In this document: positions 15,566 through 22,147 of the stretch, piece by piece
How the letters are laid out: the number at the start of each line of letters is the position of its first letter
How positions within the stretch are numbered: position 1 is the stretch's first letter
Assembly (NCBI GenBank): GCA_049609325.1
Contig: JBMYYK010000019.1
Span: forward strand, 1 to 42,487
Direction of reading: 5' to 3'
DNA length: 42,487 bases
Source: GCA-2733415 sp049609325
Lineage (GTDB): Bacteria > Bacteroidota > Bacteroidia > Flavobacteriales > Flavobacteriaceae
Made by a program: the position numbers and the translations under genes
The notes under the pieces: generated by a model
What the model saw: only the letters and a program-made list of their open reading frames with translations
What the model was told of the DNA's origin: nothing
Database searches by the model: none

Positions 15566-16735
15566 TTAATTCAATTTCCTCCTTTTGCGTTCTTCCTTAA
15601 GCAAATTCAACTCTCTAGTTGTTTGCCCCGCTACGGAAGTATTTTCTTCTGCCCGTCTAATTAAATACGGCATTACATCCTTAACTGGTCCAAAAGGTAA
15701 ATACTTTGCCACATTATATCCAGCCTTTGACAAATTATAACTGATATGATCACTCATACCATACAGTTGGCCAAACCACACATCATCAGAATCTATAGCT
15801 ATGTTATGCTCTTGCATTAATTGCATTACTAAATACGAACTATCTTCATTATGCGTTCCTGCAAACAATGATAGCCTTCCTAAGTTTTTTATCATGTATG
15901 ATACTCCAGCATCAAAATTTCTATCTGTAGCAGCTTTACTTTCACAAATTGGAGACGTATAATCATTAGCCTCAGCACGTTCATTTTCTTTTTCCATATA
16001 AGCTCCGCGAACCAATTTTAATCCTACATAAAACCCTTGCTCTTCCGCTGTTTTATGCAATTGTTGCAAGTAATCTAACCTATCCCATCGATACATTTGT
16101 AAAGTATTGAACACAATAGCTTTTTCCGTATTGTATTTTCGCATCATATCTGCTACCAAATCGTCAGCAGCGTCTTGCATCCAGCTTTCTTCTGCATCAA
16201 TCAACAACTTGACATCTTTTTCTTTCGCCAAAGCACAAACCTTATCGTAACGCTCTACTACTCTATTCCATTCGTTTTGCTCTTGTTCAGTCAACGTCTC
16301 TCCCTCTCCTACTTTTTCATACAAGGCAATTCTACCAAAACCAGTAGGTTTAAAAACCGCAAAAGGAATAGCTTCTTTCTCTTTTACAAAGTTCAATAAT
16401 TTCACAGTCATTTGATACGCCGCATCAAACTGTGCTTCATCTTCCTTTCCTTCTACAGAATAGTCTAGTACACTAGATACTTTTTTAGTATACATGGTGT
16501 CAATTACCGGCAAACAATCTTCTTCAGAAACACCACCACAAAAATGATCAAATACCGTAGCCCTAATCAACCCTTCAACAGGCAAATGTGCTTTAATTGC
16601 AAAATTTGTCATAGCTGTACCAATACGCACTAACGGCTCATTTGCAATCATTTTAAATAAGAAATACGCGCGTTCTAACTCTGAGTCTTTTTTTAACGAA
16701 AAAGCAACCTCTGTATTATTAAATAACTTGTTCAT
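15566..16735 (-). CDS. Proline dehydrogenase
   Basis: An FAD-dependent enzyme that oxidises proline to pyrroline-5-carboxylate and feeds electrons to the quinone pool. The 389-residue protein is a monofunctional ProDH-domain TIM barrel. Visible family marks are FKPTGFGRI (FAD/proline pocket), KLVRGAYMEKEN (strand with FAD-contacting Arg), FAGTHNEDSS, and the C-terminal YLPFGPVKDVMPYLIRRAEENTS, in which the two adjacent Arg bind the proline carboxylate. The P5C dehydrogenase partner is not in the window. It is monocistronic, bounded by the shared terminator downstream and by the divergent aroB upstream. Confidence 0.95.
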   Translation of the reverse strand: MNKLFNNTEVAFSLKKDSELERAYFLFKMIANEPLVRIGTAMTNFAIKAHLPVEGLIRATVFDHFCGGVSEEDCLPVIDTMYTKKVSSVLDYSVEGKEDEAQFDAAYQMTVKLLNFVKEKEAIPFAVFKPTGFGRIALYEKVGEGETLTEQEQNEWNRVVERYDKVCALAKEKDVKLLIDAEESWMQDAADDLVADMMRKYNTEKAIVFNTLQMYRWDRLDYLQQLHKTAEEQGFYVGLKLVRGAYMEKENERAEANDYTSPICESKAATDRNFDAGVSYMIKNLGRLSLFAGTHNEDSSYLVMQLMQEHNIAIDSDDVWFGQLYGMSDHISYNLSKAGYNVAKYLPFGPVKDVMPYLIRRAEENTSVAGQTTRELNLLKEERKRRKLN

Positions 16736-16757
16736 AATAGCTGGTAAAATTGTTGAA

Positions 16758-16765
16758 CAAATTTA
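16758..16765 (-). promoter_or_regulatory. Possible -7 box of the proline dehydrogenase gene
   Basis: TAAATTTG on the minus strand matches TAnnTTTG and ends 22 bases before the ATG. A clear TTG at the usual distance is missing, so the -33 part is weak or activator-dependent. Confidence 0.33.
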
Positions 16766-16857
16766 CTTTATTTTTGATTATTACACTAACTTTTTAAGAC
16801 TAGTATCAATAAATCTTGTTTCTTTGTACATATAAAAAATCAAGCTCAATCTAACCT

Positions 16858-17925
16858 ATGAATGCCATAACGTCTCAAGACTCAATTGTATATTTTAACA
16901 CCGATTGCTACAATGCATTAAACACTCATTTAATAACTACAAATTACTCTAAAATAGTTGTTATAACTGACACAAACACATATACACATTGCTATCCAGT
17001 ATTCATTAAACAACTCCAGACCAATCTTGATATTGAAGTCATACAAATTGAAGCTGGTGAAGTTCACAAGAACATTGAAACATGTACCGGAGTTTGGAAT
17101 GCACTCTCTGAACTAAATATTGATAGGAAATGCTTAATTATAAACTTAGGAGGAGGAGTTGTTACCGATTTAGGAGGCTTTGTGGCTTCAACCTACAAAC
17201 GAGGTGTTAACTACATCAATATTCCAACCAGCCTTTTGGCTATGGTTGATGCCTCTGTTGGCGGTAAAACAGGTGTTGATCTTGGGAATTTAAAAAACCA
17301 AATTGGCGTAATTAATACTTCTGAAATGGTATTGATTGATACCATATTCCTAAACACTCTACCTCAAGAAGAACTACGCTCAGGACTAGCAGAAATGTTA
17401 AAACACGGCTTAATTCAAGACGAAACCTATTGGCATAAAATGACTCGTTTATCTGAATTAACAACTAACGACTTAGATGGATTAATCTATGAATCTGTCA
17501 TCATCAAAAACAATATTGTTACACAAGACCCTACAGAACAAGGCATCAGAAAAGCTTTAAATTTCGGCCACACATTAGGCCACGCCATAGAATCTTATTT
17601 TTTAGAACACCCAAATAAAACCACACTACTCCACGGTGAAGCTGTAGCTATTGGTATGATATTAGCTTGCTATATCTCTACTCAACTTACAGGATTCGAC
17701 ACTTCAAACTGTAACAACATTAAAGCATATATACAAGATGTTTTTGGTAAGATTGACATACTTGATGACGACATTCCACACATTATTGAACTAATGAAAT
17801 ACGACAAAAAGAATTCTCATGGCAACATCAATTTTGTACTTCTCAGCACTATAGGTCAGATAATAATTGACCAAAAAGTAAGCAATGACCTCATAAATGA
17901 TGCATTTAACTACTATACTAATTAA
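16858..17925 (+). CDS. aroB: 3-dehydroquinate synthase
   Basis: AroB converts DAHP to 3-dehydroquinate, step two of the shikimate pathway, using NAD and a divalent metal. The 355-residue length is normal. Signature segments are GEVHKN (71-76), NLGGGVVTDLGGFVAS with the NAD-binding glycines, IPTSLLAMVDASVGGKTGVD, LKNQIG, AEMLKHGLI with the metal-binding Glu, NFGHTLGHAIE and LLHGEAVAIGM with the metal-binding histidines. All look intact. It is alone on the plus strand; its stop codon overlaps the convergent DinB-fold gene by four bases. Confidence 0.97.
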   Translation: MNAITSQDSIVYFNTDCYNALNTHLITTNYSKIVVITDTNTYTHCYPVFIKQLQTNLDIEVIQIEAGEVHKNIETCTGVWNALSELNIDRKCLIINLGGGVVTDLGGFVASTYKRGVNYINIPTSLLAMVDASVGGKTGVDLGNLKNQIGVINTSEMVLIDTIFLNTLPQEELRSGLAEMLKHGLIQDETYWHKMTRLSELTTNDLDGLIYESVIIKNNIVTQDPTEQGIRKALNFGHTLGHAIESYFLEHPNKTTLLHGEAVAIGMILACYISTQLTGFDTSNCNNIKAYIQDVFGKIDILDDDIPHIIELMKYDKKNSHGNINFVLLSTIGQIIIDQKVSNDLINDAFNYYTN

Positions 17926-18440
17926 ACCATATAACGCTCTTTTATTACAGACAAATGATGTGCTTGATGCCCGACAATTAAATACCCTAACGCCCTAACA
18001 CTCATTGTTCCTCCGCTTGAGTTACCTATCAACTCTTCAACCGAGCTGTTAAATGTTTCATACAACACAATTGTAGACATACGAACCCCTTTATACTCTT
18101 GAACTAAAGATGCTTTCGTTCTTAAATTTGCATTAGAGTGCGGTACAAAATCATTTTCAGAAAACCCTGGTAAATGCGTTTGGTCTTTCCTAGAAAACCT
18201 AAGCGCTCTATATTGAAATATACGTTCTGTATCAATCATATGTAACACAACTTCTTTAATAGTCCATTTTCCTTTTTGATAAGCATAATTCATCTGCTCA
18301 TCAGTTAGCTCAGAAATAAAATTCTCAAATTCATGTAATGATTTTTGTAAAACCTCTACAATTGGCTGGTCATCCACTAAATCAAGGTACATTTTTTGAT
18401 ACGCCACATATTCATTTGAAGGTAAATTCACTTTATCCAT
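17922..18440 (-). CDS. DinB-family (DinB_2-like) metal-binding four-helix protein
   Basis: A 172-residue cytosolic protein of the DinB/YfiT fold. The metal-binding histidines are visible: one in the second helix (KEVVLHMIDTERIFQYRALRFSR) and two in the last helix (GHQAHHLSVIKERY), the usual H...H-x-x-x-H triad. Members include thiol transferases and many of unknown activity. The substrate cannot be told here. It is convergent with aroB with no room for a terminator, and a hairpin belonging to the Lrp gene lies just upstream of its start. Confidence 0.85.
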   Translation of the reverse strand: MDKVNLPSNEYVAYQKMYLDLVDDQPIVEVLQKSLHEFENFISELTDEQMNYAYQKGKWTIKEVVLHMIDTERIFQYRALRFSRKDQTHLPGFSENDFVPHSNANLRTKASLVQEYKGVRMSTIVLYETFNSSVEELIGNSSGGTMSVRALGYLIVGHQAHHLSVIKERYMV

Positions 18441-18464
18441 TGGTATTATTTTAAATTACACAAA

Positions 18465-18493
18465 AAAAGCCTTCAGATACACAGAAGGCTTTT
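18465..18493 (-). terminator. Terminator of the Lrp/AsnC regulator gene
   Basis: A perfect 10-bp stem AAAAGCCTTC / GAAGGCTTTT (longer if the flanking A/T pairs are counted) with a nine-base loop lies 23 bases past the stop codon on the minus strand and immediately before the DinB-fold gene. Confidence 0.75.
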
Positions 18494-18515
18494 AGTTTTA
18501 CTATATATAAGTATT

Positions 18516-18995
18516 TTAAATTTCTTTAAATATTGTACTCATTAAGCGTTTTTTATCATTTATACTTTCTTCTAACGAAATCATAGTTTCTGTTCTGTAC
18601 ACTCCGTCAATATCATCAATCATAAAAATAACATCTTTTGCATGTTGCGTGTCTTTAGCTCTAATCTTACAGAAGATATTAAACTTACCTGTAGTAATAT
18701 GAGCCACAGTTACATACGGAATTTGATTAATGCGCTCCAATACAAATTTAGTCATTGATGTTTTTTGTAAAAACACCCCAACATATGCGATAAATGAATA
18801 TCCTAATTTCTCATAATCAACACTTAATGAAGACCCCGTAATTATACCAGCTTCTTCCATTTTTTTGACACGTACATGTACTGTACCTGCTGAAATCAGT
18901 AATTTTTTAGCAATATCTGTAAAAGGTACTCTTGTATTCTGGATTAGCATGTCCAGTATTTGATGATCTATTTCATCTAATTTAAACTTAGCCAT
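18516..18995 (-). CDS. Lrp/AsnC family transcriptional regulator
   Basis: A 159-residue feast/famine regulator. The N-terminal winged helix-turn-helix covers residues 5-60 (DEIDHQILDMLIQNTR, then the recognition helix ISAGTVHVRVKKMEEAGII). The C-terminal RAM effector-binding domain covers 70-150 with the usual alpha-beta sandwich (VTVAHITTGKFNIFCKI). Such proteins sense amino acids and form octamers. The target is unknown; nearby candidates are the upstream M14 peptidase (same strand, 42-base gap) and proline dehydrogenase 1.8 kb away. Confidence 0.93.
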   Translation of the reverse strand: MAKFKLDEIDHQILDMLIQNTRVPFTDIAKKLLISAGTVHVRVKKMEEAGIITGSSLSVDYEKLGYSFIAYVGVFLQKTSMTKFVLERINQIPYVTVAHITTGKFNIFCKIRAKDTQHAKDVIFMIDDIDGVYRTETMISLEESINDKKRLMSTIFKEI

Positions 18996-19020
18996 TAGTA
19001 TTATAAGTTAGTTTGAATAA

Positions 19021-19028
19021 CAAATATA
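19021..19028 (-). promoter_or_regulatory. Possible -7 box of the Lrp/AsnC gene
   Basis: TATATTTG on the minus strand matches TAnnTTTG and ends 25 bases before the regulator's ATG, inside the short gap after the M14 gene. No TTG is found at the right distance, so separate transcription is only suggested. Confidence 0.3.
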
Positions 19029-19037
19029 CATTTTTTA

Positions 19038-20174
19038 CTAGTTAATCGTTATTTTACTGATGAAATCTACGTTGTTTATTGACAATTCTTTAATTATCGA
19101 TAATGTTTCATCTATTTTATTGGAATTGTTAATTAATATATGATTATTCTCTCCATCAATTTCATGGTGACCAAAATACTCCGACAAATCTCCAATTCGC
19201 TCTATTTTAGGTTTAAACATCACCTTACTAGACTCCAAAACCTCCTCATACTGTATAGCAATATCAACAAGTTCTTCTTTTGAGTTTTTAACATTTCTTA
19301 TAAGCACATCAAAAAATAATTTTCTGTTTTCAGGCAACTTAAAATAATCTTGATAATCATCGCCTTCAAAATCAGTTGTAGCAATTGCTGTAAACGCTTC
19401 TAACAAAGCCTTAAACATCAACTTACGCGTCACTTCTCTATTATAATCACCTGGATAATGACCTGCCTCAAATAAAATTGTTGGCACTCCTAACATCTGA
19501 AATGCATCTCCAACACAATTGGCATTAAACCCATCATCATATCTAGAAATTTGATTTGGCAGCTCTGTTTTTAACGCTGAGTGTATTGCTAAAATCACCT
19601 CCATTGCTATTTTTCGCGTTTGAGTAACGGCTCTTTGAGGACTTTCTGCTGGTGATAAAAAAGACATTACTGATGATAAGTTTGAGTACCCAGCACTAAA
19701 AATAGTACGCTGACCATGTAAATTAAAACAATAATGAGGCTTGAACTCTTCAAATACACGTTTGAGCACCAGACTTTCCGGCTGACTTAACTTTTGAGCA
19801 TCTCGATTTAAATCAACCTTATTTGCATTTAATCGTGTATACATTTCTGCTCCATCCGGATTTAATATCGGAATCACACATATAGTACAGTTTAACAACA
19901 CAACATCCAATTGCTCTGCATCTACCTGAAGTAGTTTCAACACATCAAACACAGCTTTTGTACACGTACTTTCATTTCCGTGCATTTGAGACCACATCAG
20001 AATACGTTTAGTACCAGTCCCAAATGTTAATGTATAAATACTTTTTTTCCTTACAGAACTTCCTGCTTTTTCAACATTTACACTAGCAGGTAATGTCTCA
20101 ATTATTGGTTCTATATGTTCATTTGAAACATACCTACCAAACAACCTGTTTTCGTATAATTCATATTGCTTCAC
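19038..20174 (-). CDS. M14-family zinc carboxypeptidase
   Basis: A 378-residue M14-fold metallo-carboxypeptidase. Zinc ligands are His65 and Glu68 in SQMHGNEST and His153 in FNLHGQRT; the likely catalytic Glu is Glu236 in LFEAGHYPGD. Substrate-binding segments NPDGAEMYTRLNANKVDLNRD are typical. No signal peptide is visible, so it should act in the cytosol, unlike digestive M14 enzymes; peptide or amide turnover is plausible but not shown. The start is GTG, since the next in-frame Met comes at residue 60. The C-terminal 100 residues are less conserved. Its upstream region holds a palindrome repeated four times up to the divergent XRE gene. Confidence 0.88.
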   Translation of the reverse strand: MKQYELYENRLFGRYVSNEHIEPIIETLPASVNVEKAGSSVRKKSIYTLTFGTGTKRILMWSQMHGNESTCTKAVFDVLKLLQVDAEQLDVVLLNCTICVIPILNPDGAEMYTRLNANKVDLNRDAQKLSQPESLVLKRVFEEFKPHYCFNLHGQRTIFSAGYSNLSSVMSFLSPAESPQRAVTQTRKIAMEVILAIHSALKTELPNQISRYDDGFNANCVGDAFQMLGVPTILFEAGHYPGDYNREVTRKLMFKALLEAFTAIATTDFEGDDYQDYFKLPENRKLFFDVLIRNVKNSKEELVDIAIQYEEVLESSKVMFKPKIERIGDLSEYFGHHEIDGENNHILINNSNKIDETLSIIKELSINNVDFISKITIN

Positions 20175-20190
20175 GTTAGTTTTTTTAAGT

Positions 20191-20206
20191 CACTACAAAT
20201 GTAAAC
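20191..20206. promoter_or_regulatory. Palindromic operator copy 1 (M14 side)
   Basis: CACTACAAATGTAAAC: the right half TGTAAAC is perfect against the consensus GTTTACA-NN-TGTAAAC, and the left half matches 4 of 7. On the minus strand it contains TACATTTG (20203-20196), a possible -7 box whose end is 21 bases before the GTG start of the M14 gene. Confidence 0.55.
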
Positions 20207-20214
20207 AATCTTTA

Positions 20215-20230
20215 TTTTACATTTGTATAC
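20215..20230. promoter_or_regulatory. Palindromic operator copy 2
   Basis: TTTTACATTTGTATAC matches the 16-bp palindrome GTTTACA-NN-TGTAAAC at 6 of 7 positions in each half. Its centre is 24 bases from copy 1. Confidence 0.5.
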
Positions 20231-20249
20231 AATACACAGTATTGGTTTT

Positions 20250-20265
20250 GCATACAAATGTAAAC
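20250..20265. promoter_or_regulatory. Palindromic operator copy 3
   Basis: GCATACAAATGTAAAC: right half perfect, left half 5 of 7. Its centre is 35 bases from copy 2. The 140 bases between this copy and copy 4 hold no gene or repeat that I can recognise. Confidence 0.55.
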
Positions 20266-20386
20266 TGATTCCATAGTAATGTTGCTGAAATTATTTTTAA
20301 AAACACAACTTACTTGTTTTCAGAAGACTAAATAAGTTTGCTTAAAGTTTTGGATTGTATTTTCAATCGTCCTTAACAAACAAATA

Positions 20387-20416
20387 TTGCATTATGAAAT
20401 TGTTTTTATACATTTG
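20387..20416 (+). promoter_or_regulatory. Promoter of the XRE regulator gene
   Basis: TTG (20387-20389), a 19-base spacer and TACATTTG (20409-20416) match the Bacteroidota promoter consensus. The -7 box ends 22 bases before the ATG at 20439. This argues against longer readings of the protein that would start upstream of the promoter. Confidence 0.6.
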
Positions 20417-20421
20417 TAAAC
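20406..20421. promoter_or_regulatory. Palindromic operator copy 4, overlapping the -7 box of the XRE gene
   Basis: TTATACATTTGTAAAC: right half perfect, left half 5 of 7. It covers the complete -7 box and probably the transcription start, the expected place for a repressor site. Part of the similarity among copies is the -7 box itself, but the flanking TGTAAAC arm is not part of the promoter consensus. Confidence 0.6.
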
Positions 20422-20438
20422 ACAACAACTATTCAGTT

Positions 20439-20843
20439 ATGGAAAACAACTTATTTACCAATCGTTTACAAAAGTTACTCAAGTATTATGACTTATCTGC
20501 GTCTAATTTTGCGACAAAAATTGGAGTACAACGTTCAAGTATTTCACATGTGTTATCAGGTAGAAATAAACCCAGTTTAGATTTTGTTATGAAAGTACTT
20601 CATACTTTTGAAGAGGTGTCTATTGAATGGCTAGTAGATGGAATTGGGAGTTTTCCAAAATCAAACATCACCTCTACCCCTATTCAGAAAATTGAAGACA
20701 AATCAATTGTTAAAAAAGACACTCATTTTCAAACACAGACACCTATAATTTCAAAACCATCGAATTTATCTAACTCGAATAAATCAATTGATAAAATAAT
20801 TATTCTATATACTGATGGAAGTTTTGAATCTTTTAAAAACTAA
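20439..20843 (+). CDS. XRE-family helix-turn-helix regulator
   Basis: A small DNA-binding protein of 134 residues when started at the ATG giving MENNLFTNRLQKLLKYY. Earlier in-frame ATGs are disfavoured because they lie upstream of or inside the promoter. Residues 5-65 form a Cro/C1-type HTH: ASNFATKIGVQRSSISHVLSG is helix 2-turn-helix 3, followed by KPSLDFVMKVLHTF. Residues 75-134 are a Ser/Lys/Pro-rich linker and a short terminal strand (KIIILYTDGSFESFK) that could aid dimer formation. Phage-type repressors look like this, but no phage genes are near. The four palindromes upstream suggest that it controls itself and the divergent M14 gene. Confidence 0.88.
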   Translation: MENNLFTNRLQKLLKYYDLSASNFATKIGVQRSSISHVLSGRNKPSLDFVMKVLHTFEEVSIEWLVDGIGSFPKSNITSTPIQKIEDKSIVKKDTHFQTQTPIISKPSNLSNSNKSIDKIIILYTDGSFESFKN

Positions 20844-20898
20844 ATCTTAAAAGCCCTATTAATTTTGTTACTTTGTTATTGTAATTTAAATTCTACAG

Positions 20899-21279
20899 AT
20901 GAAATTTATATACCTTATTGTTTTGATGATTATAACATCATGTATGTCTACACCAGAACGCAATTGTACAGATTTTAAAACAGGTCATTTTGAGTACACT
21001 TACGAACTTAATGGTACTACACACACCTCTACATTTACTAGAACTGACAATTTAGAGATTGATTATAATGGTAAAGCTATAGATTCGATAGACGTGAGAT
21101 GGATTAATGATTGTGAATACGTTCTTAAAAGCATTAACCCGAAAACTTTGGCTCAACAAAAAGCCATACATATTAAAATATTAAGCACTAAAGGAGATAC
21201 ATATACCTTTGAATCAAAAATTATTAACGATCCGCAACAGCGCAAAAGTCGCGGAACGGTAACAAAACTTAAAAACTAA
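20899..21279 (+). CDS. Small lipoprotein of unknown function
   Basis: A 126-residue protein with signal sequence MKFIYLIVLMIITSC; the lipobox cysteine is residue 15. The mature part has two further cysteines (ERNCTDF and INDCEYV), likely a disulfide, and alternating beta strands (HFEYTYELNGTTHTSTFTR). I recall similar short lipoproteins in Flavobacteriaceae next to TerC genes that are sometimes mislabelled as a topoisomerase; nothing here supports that name. It ends seven bases before the TerC gene, so the two are co-transcribed. Confidence 0.75.
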   Translation: MKFIYLIVLMIITSCMSTPERNCTDFKTGHFEYTYELNGTTHTSTFTRTDNLEIDYNGKAIDSIDVRWINDCEYVLKSINPKTLAQQKAIHIKILSTKGDTYTFESKIINDPQQRKSRGTVTKLKN

Positions 21280-21286
21280 TCATATT

Positions 21287-22081
21287 ATGTTTGATATTTT
21301 AACTGATCCGAATGCCTGGGGCGCTTTAGTTACCCTTACCTTTTTAGAAATTGTATTAGGTATAGATAATATTATTTTCATATCTATAGCATCAAGTAAA
21401 CTTCCTGAACATCAGCAAAAAAAAGCAACAAACATCGGACTATTACTAGCTATGCTACTCAGAGTAGTTTTGCTATTTGGTATATCATACTTAACTGCAT
21501 TAAATACACCTTTTTGGCACATAAATGTGTCCTGGTTACAAACTGGAATATCAGGTCAGGCTTTAATTTTATTTGCAGGAGGGTTGTTTTTAATTTATAA
21601 GAGTACCAAAGAAATTCATGAAAAGGTAGAAGAACCAGAACACGACAAAGAAGCTGTTGAAAAACAAAGCTCACACAGTTTGTCAAACGCTATAGTTCAA
21701 ATTATGTTAATTAATATTGTGTTTTCTTTTGATTCAATATTAACCGCAATTGGTATGACCAATGGAATAAGTGACAATCCTACAGACGCACTAATAATAA
21801 TGATTATTGCAGTAGTTATTTCAGTTCTTATTATGATGGCATTTGCTCATCCGATTGGACAATTTGTAAATAAACATCCTTCTATACAAGTTTTGGGGTT
21901 ATCATTTTTAATTTTAATTGGATTCATGCTTATTGCCGAAGCAGCGCATTTATCGCACGTTAAAATGTTTGACACTTCAATTGGCGCTATACCTAAAGGG
22001 TATTTATACTTTACCATCTCATTTTCAATGTTAATTGAATTCTTAAACATGCGGATGCGTAAAAACAAAACAACACATTAG
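21287..22081 (+). CDS. TerC-family integral membrane protein
   Basis: A 264-residue inner-membrane protein with about seven helices. The family motif is at the start, LTFLEIVLGIDNIIFISI (18-35), and repeated in the second half as NIVFSFDSILTAIGMTNG; the paired Asp residues (D27 and D151 in these motifs) are the conserved membrane-embedded acids of TerC/Alx/MeeF-type proteins, several of which export manganese. The central loop (about 108-130) is charged and cytosolic. Metal export, perhaps of Mn during metalation of secreted proteins, is family-based inference. A strong terminator follows. Confidence 0.9.
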   Translation: MFDILTDPNAWGALVTLTFLEIVLGIDNIIFISIASSKLPEHQQKKATNIGLLLAMLLRVVLLFGISYLTALNTPFWHINVSWLQTGISGQALILFAGGLFLIYKSTKEIHEKVEEPEHDKEAVEKQSSHSLSNAIVQIMLINIVFSFDSILTAIGMTNGISDNPTDALIIMIIAVVISVLIMMAFAHPIGQFVNKHPSIQVLGLSFLILIGFMLIAEAAHLSHVKMFDTSIGAIPKGYLYFTISFSMLIEFLNMRMRKNKTTH

Positions 22082-22084
22082 AAC

Positions 22085-22115
22085 AAAAAGCTACTTTTAC
22101 TAAGTAGCTTTTTTT
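22085..22115 (+). terminator. Terminator of the lipoprotein-TerC operon
   Basis: A perfect 12-bp stem AAAAAGCTACTT / AAGTAGCTTTTT with loop TTACT, followed by more T, begins three bases after the stop codon. Confidence 0.9.
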
Positions 22116-22147
22116 GTATATTGTAATAACCAACACTAACTAATTAC

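Noticed and set aside
20439..20843. Prophage or plasmid origin of the XRE regulator
   Set aside because: No integrase, recombinase, repeats or attachment-like sites are near, and flanking genes look like ordinary chromosome with the same base composition.
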